Shown in pieces: positions 31,712 to 40,462 of a stretch of DNA of 50,627 nt. Source of the stretch: Saprospiraceae bacterium (lineage in GTDB: Bacteria > Bacteroidota > Bacteroidia > Chitinophagales > Saprospiraceae); assembly GCA_020629965.1 (NCBI GenBank), contig JAHDCG010000014.1, forward strand, positions 1 to 50,627, read 5' to 3'. Under the pieces are notes generated by a model. That model did not search any database. It was given only the letters and a program-made list of their open reading frames with translations, and was not told the origin of the DNA. Position 1 is the stretch's first letter, and each line of letters opens with the position of its first letter. Both the position numbers and the translations under genes were made by a program.

Positions 31712-34700
31712 ATGATAAACCGATTAACAAATTCAGCGGCGCGTTGCGTGCTGCCGGCTGTCCTGTTTTTATTTATTCAAACAGGATTTGCCCAATTCAA
31801 TCCCCCCGCCCTCGATACCGTTTTTGTCGATGCCTCCTGCGAGGCGGCTTTCAGTACCATGCCGGGCCCCGTTTTTACTTCCGATTCTACGGGTTTTACT
31901 TTTGAATTTGACGAAGACCTCACCGGTTTTATGCCCGGCGACCCGATACCCGCCGGCACCACCGTCGAGATTTTTTACGTCGTCGAATATCCGCTCGGCA
32001 GCAGCGATACTTTCAGCTACGAAATCGTGTATGCCGATAACACCCCGCCGACTTTCGATAATATTCCCAATGATACTTTGCTGACTTGCTTCGAAACCGT
32101 GCCGCCGCCCTTTCCCGTGACGGCAAGCGACGACTGCGACCCGGATGTCGAAGTGACGCTGCAGGAAAATACCACACAGACCACCGACGGCACCTGTACC
32201 GACACCGATTACCTGCTGACCCGCATCTGGACGGCGACCGACGACAGCGGAAATGCAGTCATCGACTCACAGGAAATTACCGTCACCAATTTACTCAAAC
32301 CCGCTTTCATCACGCCCGCCGATACTACGATAAGTTGCGAATTTACCGACCCGACTTTTGCCGGCGACGTCTCTCCCGCTGACATCACCGCCTGCGGCAC
32401 ACCGACGGTTACTTTTGCGGATGTGAATACCGTTTTGAGCTGCGACAATAACTTTTTAATCGAACGCATCTGGACGGTCAGCGACGGCTGCCGCGACTCG
32501 GTTTCCGTGCAGATGATTACGGTTATCGACACCATTCCGCCGACTTTCGACTCGGACGTGATGATTGATACGACGGTAAATTGTGATTTGGGTTTGAATA
32601 TCGACCAAGTCGGAATGCCTTTTAATTTGCAGGACAACTGCTCCGCCGCAAGCGAAATTACCGTCGATAAAACCGATTTTTTGCTCGGCAATATTTGCGC
32701 GGACAGTTACATCGTAGAAAGACGTTGGTACGTCACCGATGCCTGCGGCAATACGGACAGCCTCGTTTTCAATCTGATTGTTGCCGATACGATTCCGCCC
32801 GTAATTACCGCTTCCGCACAACCGCAGTCTTTTACTTGTGCCACTAATTTTGAAATCGACAACGCTTTCAACGCTTGGATCATGAACAACGGCGGCGCGA
32901 CCGCTTCCGATAATTGCGCCGACGACGTTTTCTGGAATGCCTACAACTCCGGCACCTCTGATTTGGCAAATCTGCCGGCGGCAAATTGCCCTTCTGCCCA
33001 AAACGGCGTTTACCGGCAACAATCCGTAGATTTTGTGGTCACGGATAACTGCGGAAATCAAGACACGACCACCGCCGTTTTTACCGCCGTCGATACGGAA
33101 GCACCCGTGCTGAGCGGCTGCCCGACCGACACGACTTTGTTTGCGGGCGTGAATGATTGCACCGCTGACTTAATGCTGACTCCGCCGATTATCTCCGAAG
33201 GCTGCGGCAGCAGCGGCGGTTCGGAGTCGCACCAGACTACGCTTATTATTTTCGGTCAACCCGGTCCGCCCGAAGACACGCCCGTGCAGTCACAAACCAT
33301 CAATTTCGGAGTCTCGCCGCCGCCCGCCTTTGCTTCCGGCAATGCGACTTTTTCCGTTTTTCTCGGCAATACCGACGGCGAAGAACCCACCGAGTTTTTT
33401 AACATTATCGCTGAAGACGGCAGCATCGTCGGGCAGACCAATCCGACCGATATGCAGTGCGGCGAGAGCACCACTAATTTGACCTTTACGCCCGACCAAA
33501 TCAACGCTTGGGCAGCGGACGGTCAGATTACTTTAATTTTAGAACCCAATGTGCCCGCAGGGATGCCGGGCAGGTTCAGTGTCAATCCGATTTGCAGCGG
33601 CGTGAGTTTTACCACCGTCAATCTCGATTATCCGATTACTGTGCCCAACAGTTTGGTGTACGAATACAGCATCAACGGCAGTGCCCGCATCAATCCCGGC
33701 GGCATTACGAACGTCAACGAGACTTTTTTCGAGGGCGAAAACGAGGTTAAATATTTTGCGACGGACTGCGCCGGAAATCAAGACAGTTGTACATTCACGG
33801 TCATGGTAAACGACACCGTACCGCCGACTTTCGATTGCCCCTCCGATGTAACCGTGGTGCTGCCGCAAGATTCTTGTACCGCCGATTTCACCTTACCTTT
33901 TCCGCAAAATATCAATGATAACTGCGGCGTCGGAGCGGAAGTGATGCTGATTGCCGCGCCCGACTCCGCAGACTCCCTGCTGACCTTTGCCGCCGACCCG
34001 AACTTGGGTGATTTTTTGGCGGAAGATAAAATTTTTACCGTCAGTCAAACGGGCGCGAATGTCATCGGTAACGTCACGCTGACGGTGACGCTGCAAGCCG
34101 ATACCTCGGGTACGGGCGCATTTTATACTATTGTCGATGAAGACGGAAACGACCTTTTCGACCTCGCCGGCACGGACTGCAATACGGCAAATGCGGTCGA
34201 TTTTACGCTGACCGCTGCGCAATACATGACTTGGGCAAGCGACGGAACGGTTACGTTTACCGCCGTTTCCAACACTGATATTTCCGTACCGCCCGGCGGT
34301 CCGGGCGACGGTATCAACCCCTGCGATGCGACGGTCGTGCAAAACGACGGCGACACCGACGGTACGAGTTTTATGACTTTATCGGTGACATATAATGCCG
34401 TCACACCCGTTTATTACACCGAGGGCGCGACCCAAATCGACCCGACGCCGATGCCGGGTCCGGACTATATGCCGACCGAAACTTTTGCGGCGGGCGAGAC
34501 GGAAATTTTCTACATCATCACCGATGTCAACAACAACGCCGACACTTGCAGCTACCTTTTAAACGTACAGGACAATCAGCCGCCGACGGCAATTTGCGAG
34601 CCTTCTTTCGTGAATATCAACCCCTCGGGTGCGGTCATCGACACCATTTTTCCGGCGGAAATCGACTTGGGTTCTTTTGATAATTGCACAATCGACACCG

Positions 34701-37700
34701 TCTTTGTCACGCCGAATATTGTCACCTGCAACAGCGACACGCTCAACGTCACGCTGACCGTCATAGATGCGGCGGGCAATCAAGCGACTTGCCAAACCTT
34801 CATCGGCATTACCAACGACGCGCCGCAGCCGACCTACACCGTTGACTGCGACAACAGTACTTTAAATCTTTTCGCCAATCCTCCCGTCGGCGGCGGCGGA
34901 GTCACCTACACCTACGAGTGGAACGGTCCGAATAACTTTTTATCCTTTGCGCAAAATCCCGTTATTCAGGAAACGGACGGTACCGACGCGGGCTTTTATA
35001 CGGTAGAAATCACGGGTATCACCGGCTGCACCGCCGAGGCGGTCATCGAGGTTTTGCAATCCGCGTTACCGCCCGCCACGCCCGACTTTTTTGTGGTCGA
35101 TGATATGGTATGTTCGAGCGAAAATATCGTACTGACCGCCTCCAATCCGGCGGGTAACGGACAAGTCGAGTATCTTTGGTATCAGCAAGACAGCGGCGGT
35201 GATATTCTTTTGACGACGACGACTTCGCCCTTTTACTCTTTTGCCGCGCCGACCGTCGGCGGCACTTATTGCTATTACGTGATTACAATGCGCAATAACT
35301 GCTTTTCACAAGCCTCGATTACCCGCTGCGTGGAAGTGACCGAGTCGCCGACCGCCGTGTTTGCCGAGACGAATATTACGGTTTGCGAAGGCGATGATTT
35401 TGTTTTGGAAGCTGTTTTTCCGCTGCCCGGACCGGGTGTGACCTTTGAGTTTATCGGACCCGGCGGCTCACAAAATAACTCCGAATTTCAATTTGAAATC
35501 GAAGACCCGACGACCAACGACGCCGGCACCTACCTGCTGACGGCCTACACCAACGGCTGCCAATCCAACACCGTCACCGCTTCCGTATTCATCAACGAAG
35601 TGCCCGATCAACCCGAAATTACTTCGGACAGTCCGGTCTGCCTCGGCGATACTTTGACCTTGATTACCAACGTACAAGATGCGGCGACCTACATTTGGAC
35701 ATCGCCCGATTTTATCGAATTTTCGACCGACGAACCCGCCTTGGTTTTGCCGAATGCCGATAATACTTACGCCGGAAATTGGCGCGTGCGCGTCGTCACC
35801 GAGCAAAATTGCAGCTCCGTTAATTCCGCATTTACCGGCGTGACGGTCAACCCGCTGCCCGTCGTCGCTGCCGCCAATGTCAACAACTCGACTTGCGCCA
35901 ACGAAGACCTCGAACTGACGGCAAACGAAATCGCCAACGCCGCCTACACCTGGACGGGACCGAACTTTGCCGCCGGCGGGCGCACCGTCAGCGCTCCGCC
36001 CGTTGCGGGCACCTACACCGTCACGGTCATCGATCAAAACGGCTGTACGGCAAGCGACGACATCGCAATTACTTTACAAAATGCACCGAGCATCCTCGGC
36101 GTAGCGGCGGACGACAACGACTGCCCGACCGGTCCGGAAGACGTGACACTGAAAGCACTTTTGACAAACAATAATCAGGATTACAGCTTTGCCTGGTCGG
36201 GGCCTGGCTTTACTTCCGCCGATAGTTGTGCGGTCATCGAAAATGCAACGACGGCGAATAACGGCACTTATCAAGTCATCGTGACGGGGCAAAACGGCTG
36301 CGCCGATACTTCCTTTGTGCAGGTGACGATGGGCGAAATTGTCGGTACACCGCAGGCTCCCGCCACCGACGAAGACATGCTGTGCGCGGGTGACGCTTTG
36401 ACTTTGACAACCGAGGCAAATTTACCCGGCACCGATGTGATTTGGTATTGGATTACCCCCACGGGCACCATCCCGACCACTGCGGCATCTTTGGTTATCA
36501 ATCCCGTTTCGACCGCAAACACGGGCGAATATATGGTGTACGCACAGGTCGGTGATTGCTTCAGCGATACTTCGGGTGTGCTTTTGCTTACCGTCAATCC
36601 GCAGCCCGTCACCACGGCAGACTGTCTGAACTGCCCCGTTTGTGAGGGCGATGATATAATGTTGGCGGCGGATTGCGGCATTGCGGGCGCGACTTACGAA
36701 TGGACGAGCGACACGAATTTCGGTTCGACTTTGTGTGCACCGACGATTTCTAATGCAAGCGAAAATCTGCACGAAGGCACCTATACGGTGCGCGCGCGGG
36801 TCAACGGCTGTTGGTCGGAGCCGGCTTCGGTTTTTGTCTCCGTCAATGCCCGACCGAACAATCCGCAGGCGGCGCAGGCAGGGCCTTTTTGTGCGGACGA
36901 GGAAGGCATCGCGCTGACCGTCACGACGAGTACGGCGACTCCCGGCGCGACTTATCGTTGGTATTTGATTGAAAATAACGGCACGGGCACGGAAATCGGC
37001 AGCACGGTTTCGACGACCTTCAATGTGCCGAACCCCGAAGATTATCCCGACGGCACTTATAATTTTTACGTGATTACGGAAACGAACGGATGCTTTTCGC
37101 AGCCCTCGGCGGAAATCGCGGTGGCCGTCAGTACCATCCCGAATAACGAGGCCTATGCGGGCGAAGATTTACAGGTATGCGAAGAAGATGAAATCAATCT
37201 GAACGCGGACGCGCCGACCGTCGGCACGGGGCTGTGGACGCAATTACCGCAAAATCCGAGCGGCGCGGAAATTACCAATCCCGACGAGGCGGTGACTTCG
37301 GTGGCGGGTTTGGTGCCGGGCAATATGTATAATTTTGTGTGGTCGCTGTCAAACGGGGCTTGCGAAAATTACAGCATCGACACGGCGGAAATCACGGTTT
37401 CTTTGGTCGAATTGGCGGACGCCGGCAGTTTGATCGAGGCTTGTTCCGTGACGGAAATCAATCTGCAAGCCACCGCACCGACTTTCGGCACGGGCACCTG
37501 GACGCAACCGAACGTGCAGGCACTCCTCGGCGTAACCATCGAAGAATTGAATAATCCGACGAGTTTAGTGACGAATCTGGTGCCCGGCAATACTTACATT
37601 TTTACTTGGACAATACCGGATAACGGCTGTGGCGACGACAGCGACGACGTGTTGGTGCAGGTTGCCAATGACATTGCCAACGCCGGACAAGACGACAGCG

Positions 37701-38461
37701 TCTGCGGTTTCGGTTGTGTAACCTTGGCGGCGACCAATCCGAGTATCGGCAGCGGAGCGTGGTTTTCGCCCGACCCGGACATCAGTTTTGCCGCGCCGAA
37801 CGACCCGACGACCGAAGCCTGCGGACTTTCCGACGGCGAAAATCTGCTGATTTGGATACTGAACAACGGTGCCTGCGGCGAAGCGGGCATCGACACCGTG
37901 CGCATCGACTACCAAACCGCACCGATGGCGGAAGACGATATTTACACCATTCCGTTTGCGGGGGTATCGGAGTTGAATGTGGTCGAAAATGACATTTTTA
38001 ACGGTGATATTTTTACTTCATTGATACAAGAACCGCAAAACGGTCGCGTCGAGGAAAGCAGCGAGGGCGTTTATACTTACACCGCCGATATTAATTTTGT
38101 CGGTACGGATTTCTTTAGCTACGAGTTGTGTATTCCCGATTGTGAATGCACGGAGGCTATCGTGCGGCTGTCTATCGGCGGCGAGGCAACCTGCGAAATT
38201 CCGACTATCATCACCCCGAACGGCGACGGTATCAATGATGCTTTTGTGGTGCCGTGTCTGGCGGAAGAAGAGAAATTTCCGAATAATACGGTTTCGATTT
38301 TCAATCAATGGGGCGACGAGGTCTTCCGCGAAGAGCTGTACCAAAACAACTGGCGCGGCACTTATGACGGACAGGAGTTGCCGGTCGGCACCTACTTTTT
38401 TATCGTAGATTTCGGTACGGGCGAAAAGCCGCAAACGGGATTTTTGTTGATAAACAGATAG
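31712..38461 (+). CDS. giant T9SS-exported adhesin with HYR/Ig/PKD-like repeats
   Basis: I chose the ATG at 31712 because it gives a standard 28-residue signal peptide (CVLPAVLFLFIQTGFAQ). The frame is also open to an ATG at 31643. The mature chain of about 2220 residues is a string of beta-sandwich modules. The N-terminal third is HYR/secreted-repeat-like (PPTFDNIPNDTLLTC, PPTFDCPSDVTVVLP), with two homologous insert modules. The middle is PKD/Ig-like (YTWTGPNF, GTYTVTVIDQNGC). The C-terminal ~90 residues are the gliding-motility-associated T9SS domain (TIITPNGDGIND, VSIFNQWGDEVF). It is predicted to be surface-exposed. A PorP/SprF gene follows after 276 bp. Confidence 0.93.
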   Translation: MINRLTNSAARCVLPAVLFLFIQTGFAQFNPPALDTVFVDASCEAAFSTMPGPVFTSDSTGFTFEFDEDLTGFMPGDPIPAGTTVEIFYVVEYPLGSSDTFSYEIVYADNTPPTFDNIPNDTLLTCFETVPPPFPVTASDDCDPDVEVTLQENTTQTTDGTCTDTDYLLTRIWTATDDSGNAVIDSQEITVTNLLKPAFITPADTTISCEFTDPTFAGDVSPADITACGTPTVTFADVNTVLSCDNNFLIERIWTVSDGCRDSVSVQMITVIDTIPPTFDSDVMIDTTVNCDLGLNIDQVGMPFNLQDNCSAASEITVDKTDFLLGNICADSYIVERRWYVTDACGNTDSLVFNLIVADTIPPVITASAQPQSFTCATNFEIDNAFNAWIMNNGGATASDNCADDVFWNAYNSGTSDLANLPAANCPSAQNGVYRQQSVDFVVTDNCGNQDTTTAVFTAVDTEAPVLSGCPTDTTLFAGVNDCTADLMLTPPIISEGCGSSGGSESHQTTLIIFGQPGPPEDTPVQSQTINFGVSPPPAFASGNATFSVFLGNTDGEEPTEFFNIIAEDGSIVGQTNPTDMQCGESTTNLTFTPDQINAWAADGQITLILEPNVPAGMPGRFSVNPICSGVSFTTVNLDYPITVPNSLVYEYSINGSARINPGGITNVNETFFEGENEVKYFATDCAGNQDSCTFTVMVNDTVPPTFDCPSDVTVVLPQDSCTADFTLPFPQNINDNCGVGAEVMLIAAPDSADSLLTFAADPNLGDFLAEDKIFTVSQTGANVIGNVTLTVTLQADTSGTGAFYTIVDEDGNDLFDLAGTDCNTANAVDFTLTAAQYMTWASDGTVTFTAVSNTDISVPPGGPGDGINPCDATVVQNDGDTDGTSFMTLSVTYNAVTPVYYTEGATQIDPTPMPGPDYMPTETFAAGETEIFYIITDVNNNADTCSYLLNVQDNQPPTAICEPSFVNINPSGAVIDTIFPAEIDLGSFDNCTIDTVFVTPNIVTCNSDTLNVTLTVIDAAGNQATCQTFIGITNDAPQPTYTVDCDNSTLNLFANPPVGGGGVTYTYEWNGPNNFLSFAQNPVIQETDGTDAGFYTVEITGITGCTAEAVIEVLQSALPPATPDFFVVDDMVCSSENIVLTASNPAGNGQVEYLWYQQDSGGDILLTTTTSPFYSFAAPTVGGTYCYYVITMRNNCFSQASITRCVEVTESPTAVFAETNITVCEGDDFVLEAVFPLPGPGVTFEFIGPGGSQNNSEFQFEIEDPTTNDAGTYLLTAYTNGCQSNTVTASVFINEVPDQPEITSDSPVCLGDTLTLITNVQDAATYIWTSPDFIEFSTDEPALVLPNADNTYAGNWRVRVVTEQNCSSVNSAFTGVTVNPLPVVAAANVNNSTCANEDLELTANEIANAAYTWTGPNFAAGGRTVSAPPVAGTYTVTVIDQNGCTASDDIAITLQNAPSILGVAADDNDCPTGPEDVTLKALLTNNNQDYSFAWSGPGFTSADSCAVIENATTANNGTYQVIVTGQNGCADTSFVQVTMGEIVGTPQAPATDEDMLCAGDALTLTTEANLPGTDVIWYWITPTGTIPTTAASLVINPVSTANTGEYMVYAQVGDCFSDTSGVLLLTVNPQPVTTADCLNCPVCEGDDIMLAADCGIAGATYEWTSDTNFGSTLCAPTISNASENLHEGTYTVRARVNGCWSEPASVFVSVNARPNNPQAAQAGPFCADEEGIALTVTTSTATPGATYRWYLIENNGTGTEIGSTVSTTFNVPNPEDYPDGTYNFYVITETNGCFSQPSAEIAVAVSTIPNNEAYAGEDLQVCEEDEINLNADAPTVGTGLWTQLPQNPSGAEITNPDEAVTSVAGLVPGNMYNFVWSLSNGACENYSIDTAEITVSLVELADAGSLIEACSVTEINLQATAPTFGTGTWTQPNVQALLGVTIEELNNPTSLVTNLVPGNTYIFTWTIPDNGCGDDSDDVLVQVANDIANAGQDDSVCGFGCVTLAATNPSIGSGAWFSPDPDISFAAPNDPTTEACGLSDGENLLIWILNNGACGEAGIDTVRIDYQTAPMAEDDIYTIPFAGVSELNVVENDIFNGDIFTSLIQEPQNGRVEESSEGVYTYTADINFVGTDFFSYELCIPDCECTEAIVRLSIGGEATCEIPTIITPNGDGINDAFVVPCLAEEEKFPNNTVSIFNQWGDEVFREELYQNNWRGTYDGQELPVGTYFFIVDFGTGEKPQTGFLLINR

Positions 38462-38472
38462 TGCAGTATCGG

Positions 38473-38699
38473 CCTGTCCCGTACTTCAGTCGGGAATATT
38501 TCTGTAAATCCGAAAAGCGCATTTTAAATTTTCAAAAACGAATGTTCGTGCGGAAAAGTATCCGATACTTGTAACAGGATATTTTTGCTGAAAACCCGGG
38601 ACAGGTATCCGATACTCAATTTTTATGAATGTTACGGTTTTTCTCAAGTTTGTAATTCTTTGTCCCGGTAAAGTATTCCCGACTGAAGTACGGGACAGG
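38473..38699. repeat. inverted pair of REP-like elements plus GTATCCGATAC palindromes
   Basis: CCTGTCCCGTACTTCAGTCG... (38473-38495) and its exact 23-bp reverse complement (38677-38699) bracket the gap between adhesin 2 and the PorP/SprF gene. Between them are AAGTATCCGATACTT (38556-38570, perfect palindrome) and GTATCCGATAC (38605-38615). The same REP core occurs at 3679 and 29578. Confidence 0.8.
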
Positions 38700-38737
38700 C
38701 GGATACCTTAGTCGGAAACCAAAAATCGAATTTAATT

Positions 38738-39694
38738 ATGAAAAAATATATAACACTTGCGGCGTTTTTGTTTTGCGGCACTTTTGCCCTGCAAGCCCAA
38801 CAGGAAGTACAAAATACGCAGTTTTTCTATTTTAAACAGGGCTATAATCCGGCTTACGCGGGCAGCCGTGAGGCATTTTGTGTGACGGGCATTTACCGTA
38901 ATCAATGGATTGGTTTGGAAGGTGCGCCCGAAACGCAGATTTTGACTTTCTCCGTGCCGTTGTTTAACCAACGGGTCGGCGTCGGTGCGAATGTGGTGCG
39001 CACGACCATCGGCGTGACCGAAATGCTGACTTTAGACGGGATTTATACTTACCGCTTTCGGCTGGGGCGCGGTTATTTGGGCGCGGGCATACAGGGTTCT
39101 TTGCGGTCGTTCAGCAATAATTTTCAGGACTCGCGGGTCGTAGCCACGCAGCCGACGACGATTGACTCGAGCATTCCGGCGAGTGACCAACAGAAACTGT
39201 TGTTTAATGTCGGGGCGGGTTTGTACTATTCGAGCGACCGATTTTATGTCGGGGTTTCTTCGCCGCGTTTGTTAAAAAACAACATTGATTTTGACGAAGA
39301 AAATGCCGTCATTTCGCAGGAAGCGGCGCACTATTATTTCATGGGCGGATTGACCTTGCCGCTGAATGATAATTTGAAATTGCGCCCGCAAACTCTGATA
39401 AAATACGCGGACAATGCCCCGCTCGATGCGGACGTCAATTTGAGTTTAATCATTTTAGACCGCTACGTAGTCGGCGCGACCTACCGCCTCGGCGGGTCGA
39501 GTACCAACGGCGCGGGCGAAAGCATCGACGTGTTGATGGGCATGCAACTGACTCCGAATTTATTGTTCGGTATCTCGTATGACATCACGCTGTCGGAATT
39601 GCGGGACTACAACACGGGCAGTATCGAAGCGACGGTACAGTACTGTGCGGGTAAATCGGAGGGGGATGAGTATATCAATCCGCGCTTTTTTTAG
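38738..39694 (+). CDS. PorP/SprF-family type IX secretion outer-membrane protein (second copy)
   Basis: The 318-residue product has a signal peptide (residues 1-20, FALQAQQ), then the family opening FYFKQGYNPAYAGSREAF and GIYRNQWIGLEGAPETQ (R-x-Q-W). A long barrel-like region follows (LFGISYDITLSELRDYNTGSIE). It is only distantly like the copy at 17740. Its position directly after the second adhesin gene suggests a dedicated adhesin/SprF-type pair, with the gene order reversed compared with the first pair. Confidence 0.93.
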   Translation: MKKYITLAAFLFCGTFALQAQQEVQNTQFFYFKQGYNPAYAGSREAFCVTGIYRNQWIGLEGAPETQILTFSVPLFNQRVGVGANVVRTTIGVTEMLTLDGIYTYRFRLGRGYLGAGIQGSLRSFSNNFQDSRVVATQPTTIDSSIPASDQQKLLFNVGAGLYYSSDRFYVGVSSPRLLKNNIDFDEENAVISQEAAHYYFMGGLTLPLNDNLKLRPQTLIKYADNAPLDADVNLSLIILDRYVVGATYRLGGSSTNGAGESIDVLMGMQLTPNLLFGISYDITLSELRDYNTGSIEATVQYCAGKSEGDEYINPRFF

Positions 39695-39720
39695 AGGAGA
39701 TAAAAAGAACAAATCACCAC

Positions 39721-39791
39721 AGGTACGGGGTACTTTTCTTGAGTAAAAAACGAAGTATCTCGGTTTTGCGAAAAAGAAGTACCTCATACAT
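39721..39791 (+). repeat. inverted-repeat element, copy C
   Basis: Arms AGGTACGGGGTACTT (39721-39735) and AAGTACCTCATACAT (39777-39791) have the same left arm as copy B, identical over 15 bp, and a more diverged right arm. It lies between the PorP/SprF stop codon and a terminator. Confidence 0.75.
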
Positions 39792-39800
39792 TTCTACTAA

Positions 39801-39838
39801 AAAAAAGAGCAAATCAATCGGTTGGTTTGCTCTTTTTT
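39801..39838. terminator. bidirectional intrinsic terminator
   Basis: A perfect 13-bp stem AAAAAAGAGCAAA (39801-39813) / TTTGCTCTTTTTT (39826-39838), extended inward by CAA/TTG, separates the convergent PorP/SprF gene and the small lipoprotein gene. T-runs are present on both strands. Confidence 0.92.
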
Positions 39839-39850
39839 CTACGCGAAAAA

Positions 39851-40165
39851 TCACCGTTTAATTTTCGACCGGCTGAGTCTCATCTTTTCAAGCCAAACAT
39901 CCCAAAATTCTTCTCGCCCTTTCCGCCGCAGTGTGTCCGTTAAATAAGAAACGTCATATTCTTTTCTGTAAGCAAGTAACATGTGTTTCATCACGGAAGG
40001 TTTGACCGTATCGGACGTGTGAAAAGTGTACAGCGTGTCGATGAGTTGCGGTTCTTCTTCGGAGAGTATTTCGAGTTCTTCCGGAGAGTAATTTGTGTTG
40101 AATTTACTTTCATTACAATTTTGAAAAAAGAACGGAAGCAGTATAAGCAGCAAGCGGTATTTCAT
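39851..40165 (-). CDS. small lipoprotein, function unknown
   Basis: This 104-residue product has a lipoprotein signal (LLLILLPFFFQNC, Cys17). The mature part is short, charged and helical (YSPEELEILSEEEPQ, MKHMLLAYRKEYDVSYLTDTLRRKG). The family is not recognised. It sits 13 bp from a strong bidirectional terminator, consistent with a real gene. Its 5' end overlaps the region where a spurious upstream extension of cysS could be read. Confidence 0.7.
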   Translation of the reverse strand: MKYRLLLILLPFFFQNCNESKFNTNYSPEELEILSEEEPQLIDTLYTFHTSDTVKPSVMKHMLLAYRKEYDVSYLTDTLRRKGREEFWDVWLEKMRLSRSKIKR

Positions 40166-40428
40166 GAATATAAAGTTGAGAGTAAAATTTTTTCTGTATT
40201 TCGAAACGCAAAATTCTTAAAATCTGTTAGGTATCACATCTTTGACTCCGAAAGGAGTTTACAAAACCATGTCTCAAACTCAATTTACAAAAAATTACAG
40301 TACCCATGCGAAAAACCGGAAATTTACGGGTTTGAGTTTATAGTCGTTAAAATTTCATACGATAAAAAATCGCTCGTCTCTCATTCCGGCAAGGTATTAG
40401 AAAAACAACATGTATTACAAAAAACGCT

Positions 40429-40436
40429 TACATTTG
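40429..40436 (+). promoter_or_regulatory. putative -7 box (TACATTTG) of cysS
   Basis: It is an exact TAnnTTTG match 27 bp before the chosen cysS ATG, implying a leader of about 20 nt. This position also argues against the long upstream extension of the reading frame. Confidence 0.6.
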
Positions 40437-40462
40437 CGCCCGCATTTACAATACAATCGACA

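Noticed and set aside
17740-39694. Core type IX secretion machinery genes
   Set aside because: Only PorP/SprF-family partners and substrates are present. No PorT, PorV, SprA, GldK-N or similar gene was seen in the window.
39983-40462. Long N-terminal extension of cysS (open frame upstream of 40463)
   Set aside because: It overlaps the minus-strand lipoprotein gene, crosses a -7 promoter box and adds 160 residues absent from the CysS family. The ATG at 40463 begins the family sequence directly.
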